A DNA stretch of 16,862 bases from an uncultured beta proteobacterium. Its GTDB lineage: Bacteria; Pseudomonadota; Gammaproteobacteria; Burkholderiales; Burkholderiaceae. Of this stretch, positions 1-7,202 are shown in pieces. The translations under genes were made by a program, and so were the position numbers. The first letter of the stretch is position 1. Every line of letters begins with the position of its first letter. The notes under the pieces were generated by a model, which was not told where the DNA came from, did no database searches, and saw only the letters and a list, made by a program, of their open reading frames with translations. The stretch is taken from positions 1-16,862 of the forward strand of contig CAIVXR010000109.1 in assembly GCA_903909925.1 (NCBI GenBank), read 5' to 3'.

Positions 1-591
1 AATCGCATCTGCAAGATTAACGATAAAGATAGACATACCTTCGGATTTGCGTTGCACCTCATTAAGCGGAGTGGTGCGAGCTAGCAAAATCATGAGATCA
101 GAATGCTGAATACGGGAGATCCAAACTTTCTGCCCATTGACAATATACTTATCCCCTTTTTTGACAGCAGTAGTCTTTAGTTTGGTGGTATCAGTGCCGG
201 TAGTAGGTTCTGTTACTGCCATACTTTGTAGACGTAATTGCCCGCTGGCAATTTTTGGTAGATACATTTTTTTTTGTTCTTCAGATCCATGGCGAAGTAA
301 TGTTCCCATGTTGTACATTTGTCCATGACAAGATCCTGCGTTACCACCCGCGAAGTTAATTTCTTCCATGATGACAGAGGCCTCCGCCAAACCTAATCCA
401 GAACCGCCATATTCTTCTGGTATTAGGGCTGCTAACCAGCCAGCCTCAGTCATGGCATTTACGAAAGCCTCTGGGTAGCCTCGTTCATGATCTACTTTTT
501 GCCAGTAGGCCGAGTCAAATTTTCCGCAGAGGTCTCGTAAGGCCTCACGTATTTCTTGGTACTGGTCTGGCTTGGGTATAGGGTGATTCAT
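1..591 (-). CDS. Acyl-CoA dehydrogenase family protein, N-terminal part (3' end outside window)
   Basis: The minus-strand frame is open from ATG at 591 to the left edge, giving the first 197 residues of a protein that should be near 380-400 aa. It matches the acyl-CoA dehydrogenase family: an alpha-helical N-domain (about residues 1-118) with PEEYGGSGLG at 58-67, then the FAD/substrate signature MAVTEPTTGTDTT at 124-136 and NGQKVWIS at 153-160 of the middle beta domain. Family members oxidise acyl-CoA thioesters at the alpha-beta bond and pass electrons to ETF. The catalytic glutamate lies in the missing C-domain, so chain-length class cannot be judged. GAGAG (597-601) is a plausible ribosome site a few bases before the ATG. 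The gene is divergent from the CoA-transferase across 149 bases. The two could act on the same acid (activation, then dehydrogenation), but that is inference. Confidence 0.93.
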   Translation of the reverse strand, partial: MNHPIPKPDQYQEIREALRDLCGKFDSAYWQKVDHERGYPEAFVNAMTEAGWLAALIPEEYGGSGLGLAEASVIMEEINFAGGNAGSCHGQMYNMGTLLRHGSEEQKKMYLPKIASGQLRLQSMAVTEPTTGTDTTKLKTTAVKKGDKYIVNGQKVWISRIQHSDLMILLARTTPLNEVQRKSEGMSIFIVNLADAI

Positions 592-647
592 GAAGCTCTC
601 GTTTTATCGGTTTTATGGATTATTTTGGGTACAGACGCTAGTTTAAG

Positions 648-665
648 CAAGATTTGAAAATCTTG
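648..665. promoter_or_regulatory. 18-bp perfect palindrome, candidate operator
   Basis: CAAGATTTGAAAATCTTG has two perfect 8-base arms (648-655 and 658-665) around a GA centre. It sits in the gap between the divergent acyl-CoA dehydrogenase and CoA-transferase genes, where a dimeric repressor or activator would bind to control both. No T-run follows on either strand, so it is unlikely to be a terminator. No regulator gene adjoins it in the window. Function as an operator is inferred from position and symmetry only. Confidence 0.4.
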
Positions 666-740
666 GAGAATGACGAAAATCAGGCGAAAATAGCTTCATT
701 AATCTTTACCAATTAATAAACACAGGGGATGAGCTTTCCA

Positions 741-1946
741 ATGCAAAAGAATCGCCAACAAATCCTTTCTGGGGTCAAAATTTTAGAGTTAGGACAACTC
801 ATTGCTGGTCCGTTTGCCTCAAAAACACTCGCCGATTTTGGAGCAGAAGTGATTAAGGTGGAGGCGCCAGGTCTGGGCGATCCGCTGCGTAAGTGGCGCA
901 TGCTACATGAGGGAACATCAGTTTGGTGGCAAGCGCAATCACGCAATAAACAATCGATTTGTTTAGATCTGCGGGTAAAGGAAGGACAGGCAATAGCCAG
1001 AAAGCTAGCGCTTGAGGCAGATGTTGTCATTGAAAATTTTCGACCGGGCACATTAGAGAAGTGGGGTTTGGGCTGGGAAGAGTTGCATCAGGCAAATCCA
1101 AAATTGATTATGTTGCGCATCTCTGGTTATGGGCAGGATGGACCTAGACGTGATGAGCCTGGTTTCGCAGCAATTGGTGAAGCGATGGCAGGCTTACGTT
1201 ACATCACGGGTCACCCGAATGAAGTGCCGGTGAGAGCAGGTGTATCTCTTGGCGATACCATCGCAGGTTTACATGGTGCCCTTGGCATACTGCTCGCTTT
1301 GTATGAGCGAGATGCTCGCGGTGGCCAGGGTCAGATGATTGATGTCGCTTTATACGAAGCAGTATTTAATCTAACCGAAAGTCTATTACCAGAGTACTCA
1401 GCATTTGGTGCAATACGTCAGCCAGCTGGCGGCGCTTTACCTGGGATTGCTCCTTCTAATGCCTATCGATGTGCTGATGGACAGTATGTCTTGATTGCTG
1501 GCAATGGCGATTCTATCTATAAGCGCTTGATGGCTTTAATTGGCAGGGTAGATTTGGGTGAAGACCCAGCACTAGCATTTAATGACGGACGCGCAAAACG
1601 AGTAGCTGAAATTGATGCAGCAATTAATGCTTGGACACAAACTTTGACTTTAGACCAAGTTCTTGAAGGTTTATTGGAGGCAGAGGTTCCTGCCGGCAAG
1701 ATTTATACGGCAAAAGATATTGCTGAAGATCCTCACTATCAAGCAAGAGGTGTGATTGAAACTGTGCAGGCGGCGAATGGTCTCAAAGTACAAGTCCCCG
1801 GAATTATCCCTAAGCTTTCGCAAAACCCTGGATCAATTCGTTATCGTGCCCCTACCTTAGGGGAGCATACTGATGAAGTGCTTAAATCTGCTGGCCTGAC
1901 TGAAGAACAAATTACGATTCTGAAAAAATCTGGAGTCCTCTCTTAA
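741..1946 (+). CDS. CaiB/BaiF family class III CoA-transferase
   Basis: A class III (formyl-CoA transferase type) CoA-transferase of 401 aa from this start, the usual family length. The N-terminal Rossmann-like motif GVKILELGQLIAGPFAS (11-27), the following ADFGAEVIKVEAP and the segment SLGDTIAG are diagnostic. Asp172 in SLGDTIAG aligns with the catalytic aspartate (Asp169 of formyl-CoA transferase) that carries the acyl intermediate. The enzyme moves CoA from a donor such as succinyl-CoA to a carboxylic acid; the acid cannot be read from sequence. Start choice: AGGGG (724-728) directly abuts an in-frame ATG at 729, leaving no spacer, so ATG 741 (12 bases downstream) is preferred. The spacing is long, and 729 (405 aa) cannot be excluded. 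The stop overlaps the next gene (TAATG). An acyl-CoA dehydrogenase lies divergently upstream and an HMG-CoA lyase-like gene at the far end of the window. Confidence 0.93.
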   Translation: MQKNRQQILSGVKILELGQLIAGPFASKTLADFGAEVIKVEAPGLGDPLRKWRMLHEGTSVWWQAQSRNKQSICLDLRVKEGQAIARKLALEADVVIENFRPGTLEKWGLGWEELHQANPKLIMLRISGYGQDGPRRDEPGFAAIGEAMAGLRYITGHPNEVPVRAGVSLGDTIAGLHGALGILLALYERDARGGQGQMIDVALYEAVFNLTESLLPEYSAFGAIRQPAGGALPGIAPSNAYRCADGQYVLIAGNGDSIYKRLMALIGRVDLGEDPALAFNDGRAKRVAEIDAAINAWTQTLTLDQVLEGLLEAEVPAGKIYTAKDIAEDPHYQARGVIETVQAANGLKVQVPGIIPKLSQNPGSIRYRAPTLGEHTDEVLKSAGLTEEQITILKKSGVLS

Positions 1947-2449
1947 TGGATCATGCGCTCCAGCATTTTTTTGGATGGTTTGGTATGCCATCCGTTGGAT
2001 TACCAGCTGTTTTTATCAGTGCATTTGTTTCTGCGACACTGTTGCCAATTGGTTCAGAGCCGATTCTATTTGGGTATACCGAGCTTAATCCGGGTATGTA
2101 TTGGATTGCGATCTTGGTTGCAACCGTTGGCAACACCATGGGTGGTATGTTTGATTGGTGGCTAGGGCTCATTTCTCGAAATGGCTTTGAATCATTAAAA
2201 GGCCCCACTCATAGCCGTACGCAACTTTGGCTAGAAAAGCGGGGGCCTAAAATGCTGCTCCTGTCTTGGTTACCCGGCTTTGGCGATCCCCTTTGTATCG
2301 CAGCAGGCTGGCTGCGCTTAGCCTGGCTTCCATGCCTCATTTACATGTTTATTGGTAAATTATTGCGTTACCTGACTATGACATGGATGCTCACCTTAGT
2401 CCCTGATAGTGTTTGGCATCAATTAGGGCATTGGCTGCATTTGATCTAG
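1946..2449 (+). CDS. YqaA-family (DedA/SNARE-associated type) inner membrane protein
   Basis: A 167-residue, strongly hydrophobic protein with about four predicted membrane segments. It carries family landmarks: SATLLPIGSEPILFGY (29-44), ATVGNTMGG (59-67) followed by a Trp-rich segment, and the re-entrant-type motif WLPGFGDPLCIAAGWLRL (108-125). The pattern ATLLP.GSE / GNT.GG / GDPLC..AGWLR is that of E. coli YqaA and relatives, a branch of the DedA-like superfamily. DedA proteins are linked to membrane homeostasis and lipid carrier translocation; the role of the YqaA branch is not established. The ATG overlaps the CoA-transferase stop (TAATG, 1944-1948), so translation is probably coupled. 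A metabolic link to the CoA-transferase is not evident. Only 14 bases separate its stop from the convergent livF stop. Confidence 0.85.
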   Translation: MDHALQHFFGWFGMPSVGLPAVFISAFVSATLLPIGSEPILFGYTELNPGMYWIAILVATVGNTMGGMFDWWLGLISRNGFESLKGPTHSRTQLWLEKRGPKMLLLSWLPGFGDPLCIAAGWLRLAWLPCLIYMFIGKLLRYLTMTWMLTLVPDSVWHQLGHWLHLI

Positions 2450-2463
2450 CTATCCAAAGCCAT

Positions 2464-3168
2464 TTAGACAGCACAATACTTCTGTTGGATCTCATCGTTA
2501 TTCAAGAGATTTTGAGCGGTGTCATGGAATACGATTTCACCTTGATCAAGAATGAAAGCACGATCTGAGATCTTCAAAGCTTTCTGTACATTTTGCTCAA
2601 CTAAAAGAATGGTAAGACCCTGCTGTTTTAGCTTTGCAAACAACTCAAACATCTCTTCAACGAGAACTGGCATGATGCCCTCAGATGGCTCGTCTAACAG
2701 GATCACCTTGGGTTTGGCAATCATTGCTCTAGCAATCGCCAGCATCTGCTGCTCCCCGCCCGACATTGAAGTGCCGTCTTGGTGAAGACGCTCTTTTAGC
2801 CTCGGAAAGGTTTCAGCAATTTCATCGACCAGGATATTCATATCCCCACGATTTTTTTGACTAATGACACCAAGCTCTAAGTTTTCTTTAACGGTGAGGC
2901 CTGGAACAATCCGCCGGTCTTCAGGAACGTAGGCTAAGCCTAGATGAAAGCGTTCATGGGCAGGCAGATCTAAAAAAGAGATGCCATCAATTGAGGCTTT
3001 GCCTTGACGTTTAGAAAGTAATCCCATCAGCGATCGCAGGGTGGTGGTCTTACCAGCACCATTGCGTCCCATAAGGGTCACAATTTCACCTTTATTGACA
3101 TCTAAAGAGATCCCTTGCAGGACATGACTGCGGTCGTACCAGGCATTTAAGTTTTCAACGCGCAACAT
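2464..3168 (-). CDS. livF: ABC transporter ATP-binding protein, LivF type
   Basis: One of two cytoplasmic ATPases of a HAAT (branched-chain amino acid type) importer; 234 aa, standard for LivF. Walker A is GRNGAGKTT (34-42), the signature is MSGGEQQMLAIARA (135-148), and Walker B is VILLDEPSEG (155-164) with Asp159 and Glu160. The LivF-typical YVPEDRR (80-86) replaces a classic Q-loop, and VEQNV follows in the H-loop region, as usual in LivF where Gln replaces His. It should pair with LivG and energise the LivHM channel. It is last in the livHMGF run, 14 bases after livG. The Shine-Dalgarno sequence is weak (GAAAG), suggesting translational coupling. HAAT systems carry leucine-type amino acids but also amides, urea and aromatic acids. 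The neighbouring catabolic genes favour a non-amino-acid substrate here, which is inference. Confidence 0.95.
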   Translation of the reverse strand: MLRVENLNAWYDRSHVLQGISLDVNKGEIVTLMGRNGAGKTTTLRSLMGLLSKRQGKASIDGISFLDLPAHERFHLGLAYVPEDRRIVPGLTVKENLELGVISQKNRGDMNILVDEIAETFPRLKERLHQDGTSMSGGEQQMLAIARAMIAKPKVILLDEPSEGIMPVLVEEMFELFAKLKQQGLTILLVEQNVQKALKISDRAFILDQGEIVFHDTAQNLLNNDEIQQKYCAV

Positions 3169-3182
3169 AGATTACTTTCAAT

Positions 3183-3938
3183 TTAATCTTGACCTAGGTA
3201 CACCCGACGTACCTCAGTATTATTTTGAATTTCTTCAGGAGTACCTTCTGCCAAGAACTCACCATGATGAAGCACAATAATCCGCTTACAAAGCCCCATG
3301 ATCAGTTTCATTTTGTGTTCTACCAAGATCACTGTGCGCTCATTAGCCAAAGTCTTAATGAGATCCATCATGACCAAAGTTTCTTCCGGCGACATGCCAG
3401 CAGTGGGTTCGTCTAGCAGTAAAAGACTAGGACTACAGGCTAAAGCCATAGCAATTTCTAATGCACGTTGCTGTCCATGAGCAAGATCACCTGTTTTTTT
3501 ATTACGCAGGTGCTCGAGATTAACGCGGCGCAAGAGTTGGTCGGCTAGATCAATTGGCTCAGCGTAGCTCTGCGCATTGCGAATAAAGTTATAGCGGGCT
3601 GTTTCCATTTGTGCAGCCACGCGCACATTTTCATGAACAGTCAGCTGTTTAAACACATTGGTAATTTGAAAGCTCTTAGAGATTCCAATACGAGCAAACT
3701 CATGCTGCTGTAAACCAGTAATGTCTTTACCATTAAATAATATTTGACCGCTACTAGGAGGGAAGGCACCACTTAAGATATTAAAAAATGTACTTTTCCC
3801 TGCGCCGTTAGGGCCAATAATGGCAGTTAATGTTCCTGGCATAAAGCTAGTAGAAATATTTTGCAATGCCTTGAACTTGCCAAAACTTTTACTGATATTG
3901 CGAGCCTCAAGAATGGGAGTAGTGGTTGCGCTATTCAT
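3183..3938 (-). CDS. livG: ABC transporter ATP-binding protein, LivG type
   Basis: The second ATPase of the HAAT importer, 251 aa. Walker A GPNGAGKST is at 42-50 and the Q-loop glutamine is Gln91 (KSFQITNVF). The signature is the degenerate LAHGQQR (152-158) seen in LivG-type proteins, Walker B is LLLLDEPTAG (172-181), and the switch histidine is His208 in VEHKM. The C-terminal tail ending EVRRVYLGQD is characteristic of LivG. The ATG overlaps the livM stop by one base (TAATG on the minus strand), so expression is coupled to the permease. All catalytic residues for ATP hydrolysis are present, and nothing suggests decay. Confidence 0.95.
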   Translation of the reverse strand: MNSATTTPILEARNISKSFGKFKALQNISTSFMPGTLTAIIGPNGAGKSTFFNILSGAFPPSSGQILFNGKDITGLQQHEFARIGISKSFQITNVFKQLTVHENVRVAAQMETARYNFIRNAQSYAEPIDLADQLLRRVNLEHLRNKKTGDLAHGQQRALEIAMALACSPSLLLLDEPTAGMSPEETLVMMDLIKTLANERTVILVEHKMKLIMGLCKRIIVLHHGEFLAEGTPEEIQNNTEVRRVYLGQD

Positions 3939-4897
3939 TATTTTGAACTCTGCCCAATATGTAGCCTATTCAAAATAGTGCCCCAGATGCCCTTAGGAAA
4001 GAATAAGACGAAGAACATAAAGACCAAGCCTACCACCGCCATCCAGTGTTTAGTGAAGGTAGTAACCACGTCCTCTAAGTAAAGCATGACTGCTGCACCA
4101 ATGAAGGGTCCAAAGAATGTACCCATACCACCCAAAATACTCATCATTACCGCTTGACCAGATTGTAAGTAGTGCAGCGAATCAATTGGCACGATGGAGA
4201 GATGCAGGGCGCGAAGAGAGCCAGCTAAACCGCAGATGGCCGCAGACAATACAAATACCAGTAACTTGGTTTTAGCTACGTCGAATCCGCAGGCAGCCGC
4301 CCGCTTTTCATTCTCGCGAATAGCTTCCATCACAGCTCCTAGCGGAGAGTTCAGAATGCGTGAGATCAACCAAATTGCAATTACTACAAAAAACAGAATG
4401 ATGTAGTACTTCACTAGTGGATTCAAAAAGTCTACTGGTATGCCAACAACATTGAATGTGTCTACTCGAACACCGCGCAAACCATTTTCACCACCAGTAA
4501 AGCTTTCGGCTTTATAAAAAATGTAATAAACAATTTGCCCAAGGGCTAGGGTCACCATTGAAAAATAGATGCCACGAGTGCGGATTGCCAGAAAACCCAT
4601 AATGAGTCCGCCAATCGCCGCGCCAATGATGCCAATGAGAATGGCGGCTGCCCAAGGTACTCCGTAATGCACGATTGCGATGCCAGTAAAGTAGCTGCCG
4701 ATACCCAAGAAGGCCGCATGACCGAATGAGAGCAGACCCATATAGCCAAATAAGAGATTAAAGCCCATAGCAAATAAGCCGAAGATCAAAATGTTGATCG
4801 CCAGAGCTTCGTAGGGCATGATGAATGGAAAGATAGCCAAGAATGCCGTACTGACTAGTACGCGATGACGGGCGATGATTTGGAAAAGAGAGTTCAT
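3938..4897 (-). CDS. livM: HAAT-family ABC transporter permease, LivM type
   Basis: An inner-membrane permease of 319 aa with roughly eight to ten hydrophobic segments. LivM landmarks are GFNLLFGYMGLLSFGHAAF (45-63), TGGENGL (134-140) and the cytoplasmic coupling loop with AIRENEKRA (192-200), which contacts the ATPase. It forms the translocation channel with LivH. It begins 12 bases after the livH stop and overlaps livG by one base. No clear Shine-Dalgarno sequence is visible before its ATG, so it probably depends on reinitiation after livH. The substrate cannot be inferred from the permease. Confidence 0.95.
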   Translation of the reverse strand: MNSLFQIIARHRVLVSTAFLAIFPFIMPYEALAINILIFGLFAMGFNLLFGYMGLLSFGHAAFLGIGSYFTGIAIVHYGVPWAAAILIGIIGAAIGGLIMGFLAIRTRGIYFSMVTLALGQIVYYIFYKAESFTGGENGLRGVRVDTFNVVGIPVDFLNPLVKYYIILFFVVIAIWLISRILNSPLGAVMEAIRENEKRAAACGFDVAKTKLLVFVLSAAICGLAGSLRALHLSIVPIDSLHYLQSGQAVMMSILGGMGTFFGPFIGAAVMLYLEDVVTTFTKHWMAVVGLVFMFFVLFFPKGIWGTILNRLHIGQSSK

Positions 4898-4909
4898 CAG
4901 TTACAGGGC

Positions 4910-5794
4910 TTAGCCCATAGCCCCCGCTTTTCCGAATAGTCCTTGAGGGCGAATCAATAAGACAATAGCCATCAAAATAAAAATAGATAGTTCGGCAAGA
5001 TCTGGAAAGAAGAGAGAGGTCATGCTGTAGACGACTCCAACTAAAAGGCCAGCTACAACTGCGCCAACGGGAGAGCCCATGCCACCAACCACGGTGACTA
5101 CAAAAGATTCTGCCAAAATTGGAATACCCATCTCTGGGTTTACAGAGCGTGTGGGGGCAGCCAAAATTCCGGAAAGACCTGCGATTGCACAGCCCAATCC
5201 AAATACCAGTAACCAAACCCTAGCAATATCAACACCTAGAACTTTAACAATTTCTTGATCAGCGGCACCCGCCTTAATAATGAGTCCGTAGCGGGTTTTT
5301 TGAATCAAGAACCAAACGCCAAAAATAATGAGGGCAGTTGCAGCAATGAGAAAGAGTCGGTATTTAGGAAAATAGCCAATACCAACGTTCATAGTACCGC
5401 CAAGACCTTCTGGAGTTACTGAAGGAAGGCCTTCAATGCCGAAAGTCACTCGCATAGCTTCGATCAGAACATAGGAGAGACCGAAGGTGAGTAGTAATGG
5501 GTAATCTAGTCCGCGACCATAGAGTGGTCGCACTAAGAATCGCTCTGTTAATAGGCCCAAGCAACCTGTGAATAAGGGGGTTAACAGGAGGCTAAACCAG
5601 AAGTTTCCAGTAATCCCAAGAAAATAAACGCCCAAGAATGCACCCACCATGAAGAAGGCGCCATGAGCAAAGTTCACCACGTTGAGCATGCCAAAGATCA
5701 GGCATAAACCAAGAGCAAGGAGCGCATAGATGCTACCCAGGGCTATGCCTGTAAGCAGCTGCATGCATAAAAGTTCGAATGTCAAACCAGTCAT
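4910..5794 (-). CDS. livH: HAAT-family ABC transporter permease, LivH type
   Basis: The partner permease, 294 aa, mostly hydrophobic. LivH features are GIALGSIYALLALGLCLIFG (16-35), NVVNFAHGAFFMVGAF (38-53), the coupling loop from TRYG (167-170) through KVLGVDI (184-190), and VVGGMGSPVGAVVAG (235-249). It is the first permease gene after the binding-protein gene, separated by 87 bases that hold two stem-loops. The sequence before the ATG lacks a convincing Shine-Dalgarno motif, so its expression may be low relative to the binding protein. That fits the usual excess of binding protein over membrane parts. Confidence 0.95.
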   Translation of the reverse strand: MTGLTFELLCMQLLTGIALGSIYALLALGLCLIFGMLNVVNFAHGAFFMVGAFLGVYFLGITGNFWFSLLLTPLFTGCLGLLTERFLVRPLYGRGLDYPLLLTFGLSYVLIEAMRVTFGIEGLPSVTPEGLGGTMNVGIGYFPKYRLFLIAATALIIFGVWFLIQKTRYGLIIKAGAADQEIVKVLGVDIARVWLLVFGLGCAIAGLSGILAAPTRSVNPEMGIPILAESFVVTVVGGMGSPVGAVVAGLLVGVVYSMTSLFFPDLAELSIFILMAIVLLIRPQGLFGKAGAMG

Positions 5795-5810
5795 AAATAT
5801 ACTCAGAAAA

Positions 5811-5842
5811 ACTCCCCTTGATCCGTCAAGATCAGGGGGAGT
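5811..5842 (-). terminator. Terminator-like hairpin between binding-protein gene and livH
   Basis: The arms ACTCCCCTTGATC (5811-5823) and GATCAGGGGGAGT (5830-5842) form a 13-pair stem with a single G-U pair and a 6-base loop. On the minus strand the stem is followed at once by a run of five T (ending at 5807), the shape of a Rho-independent terminator. Because livH starts only 16 bases further on, the likely effect is partial termination or 3'-end protection of the binding-protein mRNA. This would give more binding protein than permease, as in malE-malF. No T-run follows on the plus strand. Confidence 0.6.
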
Positions 5843-5845
5843 AGA

Positions 5846-5872
5846 TCAAGGCAAATCAGTGATCTGCCTTGA
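5846..5872. repeat. Second inverted repeat downstream of the binding-protein gene
   Basis: Two 13-base arms (5846-5858 TCAAGGCAAATCA and 5860-5872 TGATCTGCCTTGA) are symmetrical about base 5859, with one A/C mismatch. It starts 9 bases after the binding-protein stop and lies before the terminator-like hairpin in transcription order. It has no T-run of its own. Part of it (GATCAAGG, 5844-5851) can also pair perfectly with CCTTGATC (5816-5823) of the other hairpin, so the two structures can compete. Likely roles are mRNA end protection or tuning of read-through. Confidence 0.5.
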
Positions 5873-5881
5873 ATTGAAGTA

Positions 5882-7117
5882 TTAGGCTTTATGGCCTAAT
5901 TCTGCGCAAGTACGCATATTCTTCTCAGTAGTAGGCTCAATGGTCAAAATATTGAAGACATCATATTTGTCTTTCATATTCTTTGATTTGGACTCAACAA
6001 TGATGACTGTTTGAACGGCTTGGTGGTCGCACTTGCGATAGTACTCAGGCCCCTTGTACCAGTCGTACTTCAGGTTCTCCATTGCAGTGATCACTTTCGT
6101 GGTATCGGTAGACTTGGCAATTTTGACCGAAGCAAGTACGCTTTTTACGCCGGCATATCCTAGCGCACCATAGTCGGATGGTACTGAGCCGTTATACATT
6201 TTTCTAAATGCGTCATTAAATGTTTTAGCAGTGGGGATGCGATCTTCAAGTCCCCAGTAATAAGATGTGCCGCCAATGATGCCTTCGAATGCCTCAGGAC
6301 CACCAGCAAGTCGGGCTGTATAGAGAAGAACAGGGGTAACAATCTTCATGCTTGACTTGAGGCCAAAGTCAGTGCATTGCTTTGCTGAATTTACAAGGTC
6401 ACGACCAAAGTTACACAGCACCAAGATGTCTGGGTTTAACGCCTTGATACGCGGCAAGAAGGCAGAGTAATCAGAGGTGCCCAATGGATGGCGAATATCA
6501 GCCAAAGTAGTAGCGCCCATTTCTTTACCGGCACGCTCAAATGCGCGGACCATTTCATGGCCATAGGCATAGTCTGCGGTTAGGAAAACAATTTTTTTGC
6601 CAAAACGGGGAATAGAGTAACGCGCTACAGCACCAGCTGTCATAGTTGGATTTAGTGCTTCATGGAATGTATAAACACTCCAGTCTTTTACTTCATTAAT
6701 TGCGTCAGATTGGCTAATTGAGTTGAAAAGAATCTTACGTTCTTTGCAAACTGCATTGATAGAGAGCTGTGTCGCTGCAGATAGCGAACCAACTACATAA
6801 TTTACCTTGTCTTTTTCAATTAACTCTAAAGTGCGGGTTGCAGCCTCACCTGGATTTAGCTTATCGTCACGCACTAAAAGTTCTGCCTTGCGACCATTAA
6901 ATCCACCGGCGTCATTGAATTCTTTTACAGCCAACTCAGCAGCTTTTACTTGGTCTTGAGCTTCCGCAGAAAACGGGCCAGTTAGCGGCACTGGAAAACC
7001 GATCTTAATAGTGTCGGCTTGAGCATTGGCAACATTTAACCAAAGTGGGGTGCTGGCAGCTGCTGCTCCACCAATCAGCATCTTTCGTCTAGTTTGATTC
7101 GTTACTTTTTGTTTCAT
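5882..7117 (-). CDS. ABC transporter substrate-binding protein, type 1 periplasmic fold, Tat signal
   Basis: The periplasmic binding protein that feeds the LivHMGF channel; 411 aa from this start. Residues 1-34 form a signal peptide with a twin-arginine motif (TRRKMLI, Arg10-Arg11), an Ala/Gly-rich core and a cleavage site near NANA-QA type residues 29-34, suggesting export in folded form. The mature part begins TIKIGFPVPLTGPFS, the hallmark of the Leu/Ile/Val-amide binding family, followed by VVGSLSAATQLSI in the ligand-binding lobe. Start choice: an ATG at 7132 lies inside the Shine-Dalgarno run, whereas ATG 7117 sits six bases after GGAGGAG (7124-7130), so 7117 is the real start. Relatives bind amino acids, amides, urea or aromatic acids. 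The adjacent oxygenase and Mo-hydroxylase genes suggest an aromatic or heteroaromatic ligand, by inference. Confidence 0.93.
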   Translation of the reverse strand: MKQKVTNQTRRKMLIGGAAAASTPLWLNVANAQADTIKIGFPVPLTGPFSAEAQDQVKAAELAVKEFNDAGGFNGRKAELLVRDDKLNPGEAATRTLELIEKDKVNYVVGSLSAATQLSINAVCKERKILFNSISQSDAINEVKDWSVYTFHEALNPTMTAGAVARYSIPRFGKKIVFLTADYAYGHEMVRAFERAGKEMGATTLADIRHPLGTSDYSAFLPRIKALNPDILVLCNFGRDLVNSAKQCTDFGLKSSMKIVTPVLLYTARLAGGPEAFEGIIGGTSYYWGLEDRIPTAKTFNDAFRKMYNGSVPSDYGALGYAGVKSVLASVKIAKSTDTTKVITAMENLKYDWYKGPEYYRKCDHQAVQTVIIVESKSKNMKDKYDVFNILTIEPTTEKNMRTCAELGHKA

Positions 7118-7123
7118 GCTTGT

Positions 7124-7130
7124 CTCCTCC
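7124..7130 (-). promoter_or_regulatory. Strong ribosome binding site GGAGGAG
   Basis: On the minus strand GGAGGAG precedes the ATG at 7117 by six bases. It overlaps an in-frame ATG at 7132 and so rules that codon out as the start. It is the strongest Shine-Dalgarno sequence in the transporter operon, consistent with high output of the binding protein. Confidence 0.85.
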
Positions 7131-7151
7131 ATTTAAAACTGTGTTTGAATA

Positions 7152-7179
7152 AGAATACTTTTTATTTGGTAAATCTTAA
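7152..7179 (-). promoter_or_regulatory. Candidate sigma-70 promoter for the transporter operon
   Basis: On the minus strand TTAAGA (7174-7179) and TATTCT (7152-7157) are separated by 16 bases, each matching four of six consensus positions. They are placed to give a leader of about 28 bases before the binding-protein ATG. The region is AT-rich and lies between the monooxygenase stop and the transporter genes, so the transporter may be transcribed separately from tetR-VOC-monooxygenase. Confidence 0.4.
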
Positions 7180-7186
7180 CTGAATG

Positions 7187-7202
7187 CACCCATTAATGGG
7201 TG
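7187..7202. promoter_or_regulatory. 16-bp perfect palindrome upstream of the transporter promoter
   Basis: CACCCATTAATGGGTG is fully self-complementary with no spacer and spans the monooxygenase stop codon. It ends 8 bases upstream of the candidate -35 box of the binding-protein gene, a position where an activator or repressor dimer could sit. There is no adjacent T-run on the minus strand, so it is a poor terminator. Assignment as an operator rests on symmetry and position. Confidence 0.4.

Noticed and set aside
137..328. Short hydrophobic plus-strand reading frame
   Set aside because: Antisense to conserved acyl-CoA dehydrogenase sequence, including the FAD motif.
713..1051. 112-aa minus-strand reading frame
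   Set aside because: Antisense to the conserved N-terminal part of the CoA-transferase, with no independent support.
4906..4916. GGGCTTAGCCC palindrome at the livH stop codon
   Set aside because: Stem too short for a stable hairpin and partly coding; likely chance.
4758..5216. 152-aa minus-strand reading frame overlapping livH and livM
   Set aside because: Out-of-frame shadow of two well-supported permease genes, rich in Arg, Ser and Cys with no family features.
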